DNA of 64,000 nucleotides from Deltaproteobacteria bacterium (GCA_020848745.1 JADLHM010000059.1:1-64000); one strand, 5' to 3'; positions 43,385-52,610 are shown, counted from the first letter of the stretch. Notes: generated from the sequence alone by a model not told the origin. Made by a program: numbers and translations.

Positions 43385-43684
43385 TCACCCGAGGAGGTCG
43401 CGCGCGAGCTCCCCGAGGAGACGCTCGGCCACGGCCCGGGGATCCGGCGCGTACGTCCCGGTCGCGATCCGGTCGCGCAGCGCCGCCACGTTGTCCACGT
43501 CGACCACCGACGCATCGCCGATCTCGGCCTTGAGGCGTTGCCGCAGGCGCGCCGCCTCCGACAGCTGCACGCGGTCGGCGATCCTGCCGCCGGCCGCGGG
43601 CGTCGCCGACTCGGCACCCTCGGCCGGTCCGGAGATCTCGCCCGCCCCGGGAATCGTCGTCGTCGGTCTGCGCGTGACTCTCAT
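43385..43684 (-). CDS. flgM: Anti-sigma-28 factor FlgM
   Basis: 99-residue protein that holds FliA inactive until it is exported after hook completion. The C-terminal half (IADRVQLSEAARLRQRLKAEIGDASVVDVDNVAALRDRIATGTY in outline) carries the FliA-binding helices. The N-terminus is disordered. A hairpin covering its Shine-Dalgarno lies upstream (43693-43717). First gene of flgM-N-K-L-csrA-fliW. Confidence 0.9.
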   Translation of the reverse strand: MRVTRRPTTTIPGAGEISGPAEGAESATPAAGGRIADRVQLSEAARLRQRLKAEIGDASVVDVDNVAALRDRIATGTYAPDPRAVAERLLGELARDLLG

Positions 43685-43692
43685 CGGATCTC

Positions 43693-43717
43693 CCGAGCCC
43701 CGTTCGAGCGGGCTCGG
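43693..43717 (-). promoter_or_regulatory. Hairpin overlapping the flgM ribosome-binding site
   Basis: CCGAGCCC (43710-43717), 9-nt loop, GGGCTCGG (43693-43700) on the minus strand. The 3' arm runs into GGGAG, the flgM Shine-Dalgarno, 5-9 nt before the ATG, and could mask it. Confidence 0.45.
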
Positions 43718-43722
43718 TCAGG

Positions 43723-43750
43723 ATATCGTCCGGGGATCGGCGGGACTTGA
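43723..43750 (-). promoter_or_regulatory. Possible sigma-28 promoter of flgM
   Basis: Minus strand TCAAGTCC (43743-43750), 12 nt, GACGATAT (43723-43730); compare TAAAGTTT-N11-GCCGATAA. Spacer one base long and both boxes imperfect. Confidence 0.3.
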
Positions 43751-43778
43751 ATCCCGGATGCCCGTCGGTCGCCCGGCC

Positions 43779-44648
43779 TCACGTCGTCCCCGCGGACGGC
43801 GCCGCGGCCCCGAGCACGGTCGTCCCCTCACCGAGAAGCGCCGTCGGATCGACGGCTTGCCCGCCACGGCTCGCGGCGAAGTGGAGGTGCGGTCCGCTTG
43901 CCCGGCCGCTCGAGCCCACCGTCGCGACCACCTCGCCGGCGACAACATGTTGACCCGCACGGACGAGCGTTCGTTCCGCATGCGCATAGCTGGTGACCAG
44001 ACCATCCGCATGGCGCACCTCGACCATCCGCCCGGCGCCGCCGCGCCGCCAGCCGCTGAAGACCACCTCGCCGTCGGCCACGGTGCGGATCTCGGTGCCC
44101 CGTGGCGCCGCGACGTCGATCCCGGCGTGGAACTTGGGCTTCCCGGTGAACGGATCGCTCCGCATGCCGAACGGCGAGCTGATCGCGCCCGCCGCCGGCG
44201 CCGCCGCCGCCGTGTTCGGCGCAGCCGCGGCCGCGCGGACGCTCCCCACGGTGGACGCGGTCCGCCCGAGCGTCCGCGCCGCGACCGGATCGGCGCCCGT
44301 CCCGGCCGAAGCCGCCGACCCACCCGCCTGCGCGGTGGTCGTCCCGGGATGCTGCCGCTCGATCTGCGCGACGATCTGCTCCGCGATCCCGAGTCCGCCC
44401 TTCGCCGCCAGACTCCGCGCCACCTCCTGGTCGAACGCGCCGTCGAGCATCTTCCGGTTCGTCGACGCCTCCAGCATCCCCGATTCCGGCACGGTCTTCC
44501 GCATCGCGCTGATCACCTGCGCGAGCAGCACCGCCTCGAACTCCTTCGCCACCGCCTCCGGAGACTTCCCGGAAAGCCGCCGCCGCGTCTCGTCCCCCGG
44601 CGGCGACGTCGGCACGAACACCGCAGCCGCAGAGATCGGATCACCCAT
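43779..44648 (-). CDS. flgJ: FlgJ rod-binding protein fused to an M23 peptidase
   Basis: 289-residue protein. The N-terminal FlgJ domain (SPEAVAKEFEAVLLAQVISAMRKTVPES in outline, MLDGAFDQEVARSLA) caps the growing rod. After an Ala/Gly/Thr linker comes a LytM/M23 endopeptidase domain with metal ligands in KFHAGIDVAAPRGTEI and the HLHFA (HxH) motif intact. In E. coli and Salmonella the C-terminal domain is instead a glucosaminidase. The active-site His and Asp suggest it opens peptide cross-links for the rod. Start ATG 44648 (MGDPIS); ATG 44696 is an alternative in repeat-like sequence. Confidence 0.92.
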   Translation of the reverse strand: MGDPISAAAVFVPTSPPGDETRRRLSGKSPEAVAKEFEAVLLAQVISAMRKTVPESGMLEASTNRKMLDGAFDQEVARSLAAKGGLGIAEQIVAQIERQHPGTTTAQAGGSAASAGTGADPVAARTLGRTASTVGSVRAAAAAPNTAAAAPAAGAISSPFGMRSDPFTGKPKFHAGIDVAAPRGTEIRTVADGEVVFSGWRRGGAGRMVEVRHADGLVTSYAHAERTLVRAGQHVVAGEVVATVGSSGRASGPHLHFAASRGGQAVDPTALLGEGTTVLGAAAPSAGTT

Positions 44649-44831
44649 GACGGCACCGGCCTTCTTCGGATTCGGTACCGACCTCGGATTCGGCACCGCC
44701 CGCGGGACGCGTGAGACGTGTCCAGCTGCAAGGCGCGAGGAAGCGAGGGCGGAGGCGTAGCGGAGCTACGCCGCACAACCGAGCGCCCGAGCAACGCAGC
44801 AGATGGGCACGTATCGCGTGTCCCGCACGCG
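44649..44831. repeat. Intergenic repeat-like element between flgI and flgJ
   Basis: About 180 nt that break an otherwise tightly packed operon. It holds the perfect hairpin GGCGTAGC-GGA-GCTACGCC (44754-44772), flanked by GC-rich sequence with related half-sites (ACGTGTCC near 44716-44723; GCGTGTCC near 44816-44823). No ORF of quality. The look is that of a dispersed palindromic element, but only one copy is in this window, so repeat status is unproven. Confidence 0.45.
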
Positions 44832-45953
44832 TCACATGATCTCCAGGTCGGCGTCGAGCGCGCCCGCGCTCTTGATCGCCTGCAGCACCGCGATCAGATC
44901 CTGCGGCGTGACCCCCAGCGCATTCAGCCCGTTCACGAGGTCGCGCAGGCTGACGCCGCCGCGGAAGAGATTCAGGCGCTCGGCGGCGCCTTCCTGCACC
45001 TGCACCGTGCTGTCGGGCACGACGACCGTCCGGCCTTCGGAGAACGGTGCCGGCTGCGAGACGCCGAGGTCGACCTTCACGGTCACCTGCAGCGCGCCGT
45101 GCGCGATGCCGACCGGCGCGATGCGGACGTCTTCGCCCATGATCACCGTACCGGTTCGCTCGTTCACGATGACGCGCGCCCGCCGATCCGGCTGCACGTT
45201 CAACGTCTCGATGCCGGCGAGGAGCGCCATCACCTGCTCCTGGCTCGCGGTCGGCTCGAGGCGGACCTCCACGGTGCCCGGATCGCGCGTGCTGGCGGCG
45301 CCGGTCCCGAGGAAGCCGTTCACCACCGACGCGACCCGCGTCGCCGTCGTGAAGTCGGCCTCGTGGAGGCTCAAGCGGACGAGGCCGTCGGCGCCGAGCA
45401 GCACGGGCACCTCGCGCTCGACGAGGGCGCCGCCCGTGATGACGCCGACCGTCGGATGCCCGCTCTGCGCCTCGGCCCCGGGGGCCGACGCGCTGTAGCC
45501 GCCGCCGAGCGACACGCCGCCCTGCGCGACCGCGTACACCTGCTGATCGCCGCCGAAGAGCGGCGTCATGACCAGCGTACCGCCGCGCAGCGACTTGGCG
45601 TCGCCGATCGACGAGATCTGCACGTCGACGCGGCTTCCGGAGCGCGCGAACGGCGGCAGGGTCGCCGTCACCACGACCGCCGCCGCGTTCTTCACGCGGA
45701 CCTGGCGGGGATCGATCGTGACCTGGACGCCGCGCCGGCGCAGCATGCTCAGGATGCTCTGCACCGTGAAGATCGACTGCTGACCGTCGCCGGTGCCGTC
45801 GAGGCCGACGACCACGCCGTAGCCGGTGAGCTGGTTCCCGCGCACGCCTTCGACGCTCGCGATGTCCTTGATGCGCGCCGCCGCGGCGGGACGCGCCGCG
45901 ACGAGCCCGGCGACCAGCGCCACGAGGACCGAGATGTGGACGCGGCGACGCAT
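44832..45953 (-). CDS. flgI: Flagellar P-ring protein FlgI
   Basis: 373-residue periplasmic protein forming the ring in the peptidoglycan layer. Sec signal peptide MRRRVHISVLVALVAGLVAARPAAA, then RIKDIASVEGVRGNQLTGYGVVVGLDGTGD. The ATG overlaps the flgH stop as TGATG. Full length and ends with the usual LNALGVTPQDLIAVLQAIKSAGAL block. Confidence 0.97.
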   Translation of the reverse strand: MRRRVHISVLVALVAGLVAARPAAAARIKDIASVEGVRGNQLTGYGVVVGLDGTGDGQQSIFTVQSILSMLRRRGVQVTIDPRQVRVKNAAAVVVTATLPPFARSGSRVDVQISSIGDAKSLRGGTLVMTPLFGGDQQVYAVAQGGVSLGGGYSASAPGAEAQSGHPTVGVITGGALVEREVPVLLGADGLVRLSLHEADFTTATRVASVVNGFLGTGAASTRDPGTVEVRLEPTASQEQVMALLAGIETLNVQPDRRARVIVNERTGTVIMGEDVRIAPVGIAHGALQVTVKVDLGVSQPAPFSEGRTVVVPDSTVQVQEGAAERLNLFRGGVSLRDLVNGLNALGVTPQDLIAVLQAIKSAGALDADLEIM

Positions 45954-46702
45954 CAGAATGGCCACACGACGTCGAGCAGCCAGTACCCCCAGCCCGGGCT
46001 CTGCTTCACGCCGAGCGTCCCGACGCCGTAGTAGTCGACGCGCGCGTCGGCGAGGCGGGTCGACAACACCTGGTTCTGCGAGTCGATGTCCTCGGGGCGG
46101 ACCCAGCCCTGGACGACGATGTGCTGGTCCTCCTTGTTGACCGACACGATCTTGTCCCCCTGCACCCACAGATTCCCGTTCGGCGACACCGCCTTCACGA
46201 CCGCGGTCATGCGCGCTTTGAGCCGGCCCTTGCGGTTCGTCGATCCCTCGCCGTCGAAGGTGCGCGCCGTCGACGCCTTGATGAGCTGCGTCGGATCGAT
46301 GCTCGGGTTGTTCTCCTGCAGCGCCTGGGGAAACCCGAAGAACTGCTCGAAGTTCGCGAAGACCTCGCTCTCCGTGGAGGTCGAGGTCTCGGCCTCCTTG
46401 GAGCCGTCGGCGTCCTCCGTGATGACGATCGTGAGGAGATCGCCCGCGAACCGCGCCTTCACGTCGGCGAACAGATAGTTCGCGCTCACCTCGTCGCGCC
46501 AGAGCGAGCCGGTCGTCCGTTGCAGCGGCGACGGCACCGCCGGGGGCGGCGGCTCGGTCGGGAGCGGATCCCTCTTGAGGTACATCTGCACGCAGCCGCT
46601 CGCGAGGCATGCCGTGGCCGCGGCCAGCGCGGCCGCCGCACGGCGGCCCCACGCCGCCCGTCGAGCGACGCGCCGCTCAGCGTACGACCAGGACGACGCC
46701 AT
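45953..46702 (-). CDS. flgH: Flagellar L-ring lipoprotein FlgH
   Basis: 249-residue outer-membrane lipoprotein forming the L ring. Lipobox LASGC near residue 37 after an Ala/Arg-rich leader. Core blocks SLWRDEVSANYLFADVKARFAGDLLTIVI and GWVRPEDIDSQNQVLSTRLADARVDYYGVG are typical. The ATG at 46702 overlaps flgA by 26 nt; a GTG at 46669 after the flgA stop is an alternative that keeps the signal peptide. Confirms a Gram-negative envelope. Confidence 0.96.
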   Translation of the reverse strand: MASSWSYAERRVARRAAWGRRAAAALAAATACLASGCVQMYLKRDPLPTEPPPPAVPSPLQRTTGSLWRDEVSANYLFADVKARFAGDLLTIVITEDADGSKEAETSTSTESEVFANFEQFFGFPQALQENNPSIDPTQLIKASTARTFDGEGSTNRKGRLKARMTAVVKAVSPNGNLWVQGDKIVSVNKEDQHIVVQGWVRPEDIDSQNQVLSTRLADARVDYYGVGTLGVKQSPGWGYWLLDVVWPF

Positions 46703-47651
46703 GCTCGATCACCTTTCCCGCCACCGTCTGCCTCGACGCGCGATTCATCACCTTGATGCCGGCGCCGACGGCGCCCGGCTCGAGCGCCTCGCCGGCGACC
46801 GTCAGCTTCATCGCCGCGGTCTCCACGATCATCGTCACCAGATCGCCCTTCTTCACCACGACCGGCGGCGCGAGCGCCGTCCGCGGCAGGGGTGCGTCGG
46901 CGGCGAGCGCCACCTTCGTCTCCATCCCGATCGCCTCCTCCACCTCGGTGAGCGCGTCGTCCGGCACGTCGTGCCGGTCGCGCTCGACGACCGCGAGGTC
47001 GCCCGGGCCGAGCACCGTGCCGCGCGGCAGCGGCTGCTTGGCCACGACCACGCTCCCGCGCGCGTCGGTGCGCGCCGTCACCGGCACGGTCGCCAGCACG
47101 GCCCCGTCGTTCACGAGCTGCACGTCGAAGCGTCGGCGCCCCGCGCGCCCGTGCGACGAGGTCGACACCCGCGCCTCGTAGCCCCCGGCCGGAATGCGCA
47201 CCGGCCCCGCGACCTCGAGGTCGCGGATCGTCTCGCCGGCCGGCAGCGCGTCGCGCGCGACGTTCATCACCGCCGTGCGGATCTCGTCGACGCTCACCTC
47301 GCGCGCCTCGCGCTCGACGCGCACCGTGGCGGGAATGACGTAGCGCGTGGCGCTGGCGTCCATGCCGGCCTCTTCGAGCCGGCGCAGGATCGCCTCGCCG
47401 TCGAGGCGGCGCGGCGCGCTCGCCGTCGGCGCCGGGCCGAGATCGACGTCCGCGAGCGCGACGGCGCCGCCCTCGAGCGCGGCCAGATCCGCGAGCTTGA
47501 TGGTCGGGCCGGACACGACCGCGGTGCGCTTCACCGTGATCCGCCCCGGCTCGCCGCCGCGCGCCACGCCGGGAGCGATCACGGCGAGCCCGAGCAGGAG
47601 CCCGCCGGTGGCGATCGCCGCCCTGTGCCTCAGCCGCGCCGTCACGATCAC
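46677..47651 (-). CDS. flgA: P-ring assembly chaperone FlgA
   Basis: 324-residue periplasmic protein needed for FlgI assembly. N-terminal signal peptide ([20 protein letters not shown]) and a C-terminal SAF domain ([21 protein letters not shown]). C-terminal block [28 protein letters not shown] matches FlgA. GTG start overlaps the flgG stop as GTGA. Longer N-terminal half than E. coli FlgA (219). Confidence 0.93.
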   Translation of the reverse strand: MIVTARLRHRAAIATGGLLLGLAVIAPGVARGGEPGRITVKRTAVVSGPTIKLADLAALEGGAVALADVDLGPAPTASAPRRLDGEAILRRLEEAGMDASATRYVIPATVRVEREAREVSVDEIRTAVMNVARDALPAGETIRDLEVAGPVRIPAGGYEARVSTSSHGRAGRRRFDVQLVNDGAVLATVPVTARTDARGSVVVAKQPLPRGTVLGPGDLAVVERDRHDVPDDALTEVEEAIGMETKVALAADAPLPRTALAPPVVVKKGDLVTMIVETAAMKLTVAGEALEPGAVGAGIKVMNRASRQTVAGKVIEHGVVLVVR

Positions 47652-48436
47652 CGTCCGATCGACGCCGCGGTCCGCAGCATCTCGTCGGCGGCCGAGATGG
47701 CGCGCGAGTTGATCTCGTAGGCGCGCTGACCGGAGATCATCGCCACGAGCTCCTCCACGACGCTCACGTTCGAGCCTTCGAGGAAGCCCTGCGTCAGCTG
47801 GCCGAGGCCGTCCTGGCCGGGCGTGCCGAGCTGGGGCGGACCGGAGCTGTCGGTTTCCTTGAAGATGTTGGCGCCTTCGGCGCGCAGACCGGACGGATTC
47901 GCGAAGCGCGCGGTCTGGATCTGGCCGACCTGGCTCGGCGCCGACTGCCCGGCGAGCGTCACGCTCACGGTGCCGTCGTCGCCGACCGCGATCGACTCGG
48001 CGCCGTCCGGGATGTTGATCTGCGGCGAGAGCGGGTCGCCCGACGACGTCACGACCGAACCCGTCGAGTCGAGCTTGAACGCGCCGGCGCGGGTGAAGGC
48101 GGTGGCGCCGTCGGGCAGCGTCACCTGGAAGTAGCCGTCGCCGCCGATCGCCACGTCGAGCGGATTGGTCGTCTGATTGAAGTCGCCCTGCGCGTTGATC
48201 CGCTGCACGGCGGCCGGCCGCACGCCGAGGCCGACCTGGATGCCGGTCGACGTCTGCGTGGTGCTGGTGGCCGGACCGCCCGGCTCGCGCGAGGTCTGGT
48301 ACAGCAGGTCCTGGAAGTCCGCCCGGCTCTTCTTGAAGCCGCTCGTGCTGACGTTCGCGAGATTGTTCGCGATGACGTCGATGTTGAGCTGCTGGGCTTC
48401 GAGGCCCGTGGCAGCGGTGTAGAGCGCTCGGATCAT
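47648..48436 (-). CDS. flgG: Flagellar distal rod protein FlgG
   Basis: 262-residue rod protein ([47 protein letters not shown] in outline). C-terminus [32 protein letters not shown] is diagnostic for FlgG. 25 nt after flgF. Confidence 0.97.
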   Translation of the reverse strand: MIRALYTAATGLEAQQLNIDVIANNLANVSTSGFKKSRADFQDLLYQTSREPGGPATSTTQTSTGIQVGLGVRPAAVQRINAQGDFNQTTNPLDVAIGGDGYFQVTLPDGATAFTRAGAFKLDSTGSVVTSSGDPLSPQINIPDGAESIAVGDDGTVSVTLAGQSAPSQVGQIQTARFANPSGLRAEGANIFKETDSSGPPQLGTPGQDGLGQLTQGFLEGSNVSVVEELVAMISGQRAYEINSRAISAADEMLRTAASIGR

Positions 48437-48461
48437 GCTCGCCTCTCCCTCGCCCGCGCCC

Positions 48462-49187
48462 CTAGACGCGGCCCACGTCGTTGATCGCCTTCGACGTCAT
48501 CTGGTCGAGCCGCTCGGCGGCCCGCATGTAGGTCTCGAATCCCCGCACCGTCTCGATCATCGCGACCAGCCCCTCGACCGGCGACAGGTTCGCGCTCTCG
48601 GTGGCGCCCTGGACGATCTGCACGCTGCCGCGCGCCGCGTCCGTGAGCGCCAGGTCGCCTGCCGCGAAGCGCGTGCCGCTCTCGCGCACGAGCTTCCCGG
48701 GGTTCTCGACGGTGACGATGCGCAGCTGTCCGACGCTCTGGTCGCCGGCGCGCACGCTGCCGTCGGCGCCGAACACGACGGGCCCCTTCGGGATGCTGAT
48801 GTCGCCGCTCGTCCCCTGCACCCGGCTGCCGTCGCTCGTCGCGAGGTAGCCCGCGGCATCGATCGCGAAGTCGCCGCTGCGCGTGAGCCGGTCGCCGCGC
48901 TCGGTCTTCACGACGAAGAAGCCCTCGCCCGCGAGGGCCACGTCGAGCGGGTTGCCGCTCTTGTTGATCGAGCCCTGACCGAAGTCGGTCTCCACCCAGT
49001 CGCGGGTGACCGGTGTCGGCACCGCCGTCGGCGGCGGCACGACATCGCCCGCCCTCTCCGCGCGTTGCAGCACGCGCTCGGCCTTGAATCCGACGGTGTT
49101 GGCGTTCGCGAGGTTGTTGGCGAGCGCGTCGAGCCGCGTCTGCGCCGCCAGGCTGCCCGACATCGCCGAGAAGATTCCCGCGTCCAT
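48462..49187 (-). CDS. flgF: Flagellar proximal rod protein FlgF
   Basis: 241-residue rod protein with the N-terminal [35 protein letters not shown] (in outline) and C-terminal [33 protein letters not shown] lies 7 nt before the ATG. First gene of flgF-G-A-H-I-J, driven by the sigma-54 promoter at 49214-49229. Confidence 0.95.
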   Translation of the reverse strand: MDAGIFSAMSGSLAAQTRLDALANNLANANTVGFKAERVLQRAERAGDVVPPPTAVPTPVTRDWVETDFGQGSINKSGNPLDVALAGEGFFVVKTERGDRLTRSGDFAIDAAGYLATSDGSRVQGTSGDISIPKGPVVFGADGSVRAGDQSVGQLRIVTVENPGKLVRESGTRFAAGDLALTDAARGSVQIVQGATESANLSPVEGLVAMIETVRGFETYMRAAERLDQMTSKAINDVGRV

Positions 49188-49213
49188 TCATGCCCCTCGC
49201 GTCGTCGGAAACG

Positions 49214-49229
49214 AGCAACGCCCGTGCCA
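49214..49229 (-). promoter_or_regulatory. Sigma-54 promoter of the flgF operon
   Basis: Minus strand TGGCACGGGCGTTGCT, an exact match to TGGCACG-N4-TTGCW. Predicted start near 49203, about 15 nt before the flgF ATG. Confidence 0.9.
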
Positions 49230-49270
49230 GGCGCCGGACGCACGGTCCGCCGCGGCAGCCGTTGCCGACC

Positions 49271-49286
49271 GGCAGAATCTTCCGGG
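49271..49286 (-). promoter_or_regulatory. Shared upstream activator element (flgF)
   Basis: Forward strand GGCAGAATCTTCCGGG, 41 nt upstream of the -24 box; 14/16 identical to the element at 34776-34791 with identical spacing and orientation. Confidence 0.6.
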
Positions 49287-49305
49287 CCGCTCTTGCCGCC
49301 CGTCC

Positions 49306-49857
49306 TCACGCATGCGCGCCGGCCTCCGGCGTCACCGTCCGCCGGCGCGCCGCGCGCGCCGCCTTGAGGCCGATCACGAGCCGCACCTCCGCGGGCGCGA
49401 CCCCGACCCGACGCGCGATCTCCTCCACCGCCGTGCCGGCTTCCGCGAGCACCTCGATGCGTTCCGCGGTCTCCTCGGTGTCGCCCGCGGCCGCCGGCGC
49501 CGCGACCGGCGCCGCCGACCCCGTGGCGGGCGCCGCACGCACGGCCGCGTCCCGGCGCTCGCCGCGCGCCGCGCGCGCCGCCCCGGGCTCGACGCCCCCG
49601 AACGCCTCCTGCGCCTCCCCGAGGAGCGCCCGCAGGCGCGCCTCGCGACCCGCGAGCTTCTCGTCGAGATCGCGCGCGAGCCCTTCACTCTGCGCCACGA
49701 GCGCGCGCAGCTCGTCGAAAATCACCTGCAGGCGCGCCTCGCGTTCCCGCCACGCGGCGCCGGGATCGCGCCCGAGGCGCCAGAGCAGCGCTCCCAGGAG
49801 GACGACGACCGCACCGTCCAGACCCGGACCCACCCACGTCACGACCGTCTCCATCAT
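49306..49857 (-). CDS. DUF2802-like membrane-anchored protein
   Basis: 183-residue protein with one N-terminal membrane helix (LDGAVVVLLGALLWRLG), a charged coiled region, an Ala-rich linker, and a C-terminal HTH-like segment (AERIEVLAEAGTAVEEIARRVGVAPAEVRLVIGLK). This layout resembles DUF2802 proteins found in flagellar/chemotaxis clusters. Function unknown. ATG overlaps the fliA stop as ATGA, making it the last gene of the fliL operon. Confidence 0.75.
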   Translation of the reverse strand: MMETVVTWVGPGLDGAVVVLLGALLWRLGRDPGAAWREREARLQVIFDELRALVAQSEGLARDLDEKLAGREARLRALLGEAQEAFGGVEPGAARAARGERRDAAVRAAPATGSAAPVAAPAAAGDTEETAERIEVLAEAGTAVEEIARRVGVAPAEVRLVIGLKAARAARRRTVTPEAGAHA

Positions 49858-50663
49858 CGTTCCTCCGCCGCGGCGCCGTCCGCCGCGCCGCCGAAGTGCT
49901 CGTGCAGGAGCCCGCGCAGCCGCAGCAGCGCCTGGGCGTGGAGCTGCGAGACACGCGACTCGGTGAGCCCGAGGACCGCGCCCGCCTCCTTCATGGTGAT
50001 GCCCTCGTGGTAGTAGAGCGCGATCACCGTCCGCTCCTTCTCGGGCAGGGTCGTGATCGCCTCCGCCACGAGGTCGGCGCGCTCGCGCGACAGCATCGCC
50101 TGCATCGGATCGGTGCCGTCGCCGTCGAGGAGCTTCTCGATCTGCCAGCGGTCCGGTCCCGCGTCGACGCCGAGGTCCTCCAAGCTGAAGAGCGACATCT
50201 GTCCCACCTCGGACAACAGCGCGTGGAGCTCCGGCAGCGACAGGCCGAGCGCGTCGGCGACCTCCTCCTCGGTCGCGGGCCGGCCGAGCTGCCCCTCGAG
50301 CTTGTGGTACGTCTTCTCGAGGACGCTCGCCTTCTGGCGCACGCTCCGCGACACCCAGTCCATGCCGCGCAGGCGGTCGAGGATCGCTCCGCGGATGCGG
50401 AACTGGGCGTAGGTCGCGAAGGCCGCCTGCTTCGTCGGGTCGTACTTCTTCATGGCGTCGAGGAGGCCCTCGATGCCCCAGCTCACCATCTCGTCGAGCT
50501 CCACCTGCGGAGGCTTGCGCACGGCGAGCCGCTGCACCAGCCAGCGCACGAGCGGCAGGTAGGCGCGCACCGCCTCGTCGGACGGCGGCGTCCCGTCGGC
50601 GTGCGCGGGCGGCGCGACGCGGGGACGCGGCGCCGACCGCGATGTGCCTGCGACCGTCGGCAT
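49854..50663 (-). CDS. fliA: Flagellar sigma factor FliA (sigma-28)
   Basis: 269-residue sigma-70-family factor for late flagellar genes. Region 2 includes VELDEMVSWGIEGLLDAMKKYDP and TYAQFRIRGAILDRLR; region 4 has ITTLPEKERTVIALYYHEGITMKEAGAVLGLTESRVSQLH. The ATG at 50663 gives a disordered 25-residue N-terminus. Its inhibitor flgM is at 43385. Confidence 0.96.
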   Translation of the reverse strand: MPTVAGTSRSAPRPRVAPPAHADGTPPSDEAVRAYLPLVRWLVQRLAVRKPPQVELDEMVSWGIEGLLDAMKKYDPTKQAAFATYAQFRIRGAILDRLRGMDWVSRSVRQKASVLEKTYHKLEGQLGRPATEEEVADALGLSLPELHALLSEVGQMSLFSLEDLGVDAGPDRWQIEKLLDGDGTDPMQAMLSRERADLVAEAITTLPEKERTVIALYYHEGITMKEAGAVLGLTESRVSQLHAQALLRLRGLLHEHFGGAADGAAAEER

Positions 50664-50665
50664 CG

Positions 50666-51544
50666 TCAGCGCGCGGCTCCCATCGCCGGTCGCCCCCCGT
50701 CGGACGCGAGCAGGCGGCGAAAGAAGAACTGCAATCCGCCCTTCGCCTTGGCATGCGCCGGCGTCGCGCAGAGGCGCTCGGCGAGCCCGTCGATCGCGCG
50801 CGTCGCCGGCGTCGCCGGGGCGTGGTCGACCACCGCCTGCTGGCGCCGCACCGCCTCGGGCACCTCGCTGTCCCACGGCACCCAGCCCGCGAAGCGCAGG
50901 CTGACGTGCAGGAAACGCTCGGTCACGCGCGTCAGCTGCGTGAAGGTCTTGCGGGCCTCGAGCTCGCTCCGCGCCATGTTCACGAGCACGGCGAAGCTGT
51001 CCTCCGCGTAGCGCGTCGCCAGGATCTTGATGAGCGCGTAGGCGTCGGTGAGCGCGGTCGGCTCGGGCGTCACCACGACCAGGGTCTCCTGCGCCGCCGT
51101 CGCGAAGAACGTGACGTTCGCCGAGATCCCGGCGCCGGTGTCGATGAGCAGCACGTCGAACTTCCCGTCGAGGCTGTCGACCTGCTCGAGGAGCGTCAGG
51201 CGCTGGCCGTCGGACAGCTGCGTGAGATCCTCGTATCCGCTCGACGCCGGCACGATGAGGATCCCCGACGGTCCGTCGACGAGCACGTCGCGGATCGCGC
51301 ACTCGCCGCGCAGCACCTGGCGGAGGGTGGCGTGCGGGTTCAGGCCGAGCAGCGTGTCGAGGTTCGCGAGGCCGAGATCGGCGTCGATCACCACCACGCG
51401 CTTGCCGCGCCGCTGGAGCGCGATCGCGAGATTGGCGACCACGTTCGTCTTGCCGACCCCGCCCTTGCCGCTCGCGACCGCGATCACCTGCATCCCCGTG
51501 TCCCCGTCCGCCGCTTCCATCGTCACGCCTTCCCCCTGCTCCAC
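50666..51544 (-). CDS. flhG: MinD-like ATPase FlhG (FleN)
   Basis: About 292-residue ParA/MinD ATPase that limits flagellar number. Deviant Walker A is VASGKGGVGKTNVV, then VVIDADLGLANLDTLLG and LLIDTGAGIS. GTG 51544 is chosen (CGGAGGA upstream); GTG 51571 overlaps flhF and ATG 51520 (GGGGAAGG upstream) is also possible. Next to flhF, its usual partner. In pseudomonads FleN inhibits FleQ, so it may restrain the activator here. Confidence 0.95.
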   Translation of the reverse strand: MEQGEGVTMEAADGDTGMQVIAVASGKGGVGKTNVVANLAIALQRRGKRVVVIDADLGLANLDTLLGLNPHATLRQVLRGECAIRDVLVDGPSGILIVPASSGYEDLTQLSDGQRLTLLEQVDSLDGKFDVLLIDTGAGISANVTFFATAAQETLVVVTPEPTALTDAYALIKILATRYAEDSFAVLVNMARSELEARKTFTQLTRVTERFLHVSLRFAGWVPWDSEVPEAVRRQQAVVDHAPATPATRAIDGLAERLCATPAHAKAKGGLQFFFRRLLASDGGRPAMGAAR

Positions 51545-51560
51545 GATCGTCCTCCGTCCG

Positions 51561-52610
51561 TCAGGCCGCACTGAGCCACGCGGCGACCGCCCGCCCGTCC
51601 GCCGTCACGAGGTCGTCGGGCACCCGCGTGCCCGTCCCGAGCCAATCGAGCGGCACGCCGACCTCGGCGAGCCACCCGCACGCCGTGCCGAGCCCGCCCC
51701 CTTCGTCCACCTTCGTCACCACGGCCGTCGCCGGCTCGAGCGCCGCGAGCCGTCGCCACGCGGCGCGCAGCGCCGGCTCCGACGTGCCGGCCGCGACGAC
51801 CGCCGCCGTCACGACGCCCGTCCGCACCGGCGCGAGCAGGCGCGCCACCTCGGCGGCGCTCTCCTCGTCGCCGGCGAGACCCGCCGTGTCGACGTACACG
51901 ACGTCGCAGCGCTCGAAGCCGGCGAGGGCGCGGACCAGCTCGTCGGCGCCCGTCGCCGAGGCCGCCGGCACGCCGAGGAGACGCGCGTAGCGGCCGAGCT
52001 GCTCCGCCGCGCCGATCCGCCGCGTATCCGCCACGACGAGCCCGACCGACGCGCCGCGCGCGACGGCGCGCGCGGCGCGCTTCGCGATGGTCGTCGTCTT
52101 GCCGGCCCCGGTCGGGCCGACGAAGGCCGTGACGGATGGCTCCGGCGCCCCCGGCACCGCCACCAGGAGGTGCCGCTCGATGCTGGCGGCGAGGGCCGCC
52201 GCCGCCGGCACGCCCTCCGCCCGCAGCCGCGCGAAGCTCCGGGCCACGGTCTCCGCCAGCACGGGCGCCGTGCCCTGGAGCGCCAACCGCTCCGCGATCT
52301 CCTGCGCCTCCTCGTCGAGCCCGCCGACCACGCCGCGTCCGGGCCGCAACGCCCGGTCTACCCGCGCGACCCGGCTCGCGAGCGCGCCGAGCTCGCGCCG
52401 GAGGGCGGCGAGCGCCGCATCCCCCGCCGAGTGCGGCGCCGCCGGCGCCTCCGCGCCCACCGCCGGATCGAGGTCGACGGCCGCCGTGATCTCGACGCCG
52501 CCGTCCGGGAGCGGACGGGTGGCGAGGATCACCGCCTCGGGGCCGAGCGCCGCCTTCAGCGCGGCGAGCGCCTCGCGCGACGAGGACGCCGTGAATCGCC
52601 GGAGGCGCAT
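51561..52610 (-). CDS. flhF: SRP-like GTPase FlhF
   Basis: 349-residue GTPase that sets polar flagellar placement. N-terminal MRLRRFTASSSREALAALKAALGPEAVILATR, then the NG domain with VGPTGAGKTTTIAKRAAR, DTRRIGAAEQL, VDTAGLAGDEE and TKVDEGGGLG. ATG overlaps the flhA stop as TGATG. With flhG it predicts polar flagellation. Confidence 0.95.
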   Translation of the reverse strand: MRLRRFTASSSREALAALKAALGPEAVILATRPLPDGGVEITAAVDLDPAVGAEAPAAPHSAGDAALAALRRELGALASRVARVDRALRPGRGVVGGLDEEAQEIAERLALQGTAPVLAETVARSFARLRAEGVPAAAALAASIERHLLVAVPGAPEPSVTAFVGPTGAGKTTTIAKRAARAVARGASVGLVVADTRRIGAAEQLGRYARLLGVPAASATGADELVRALAGFERCDVVYVDTAGLAGDEESAAEVARLLAPVRTGVVTAAVVAAGTSEPALRAAWRRLAALEPATAVVTKVDEGGGLGTACGWLAEVGVPLDWLGTGTRVPDDLVTADGRAVAAWLSAA

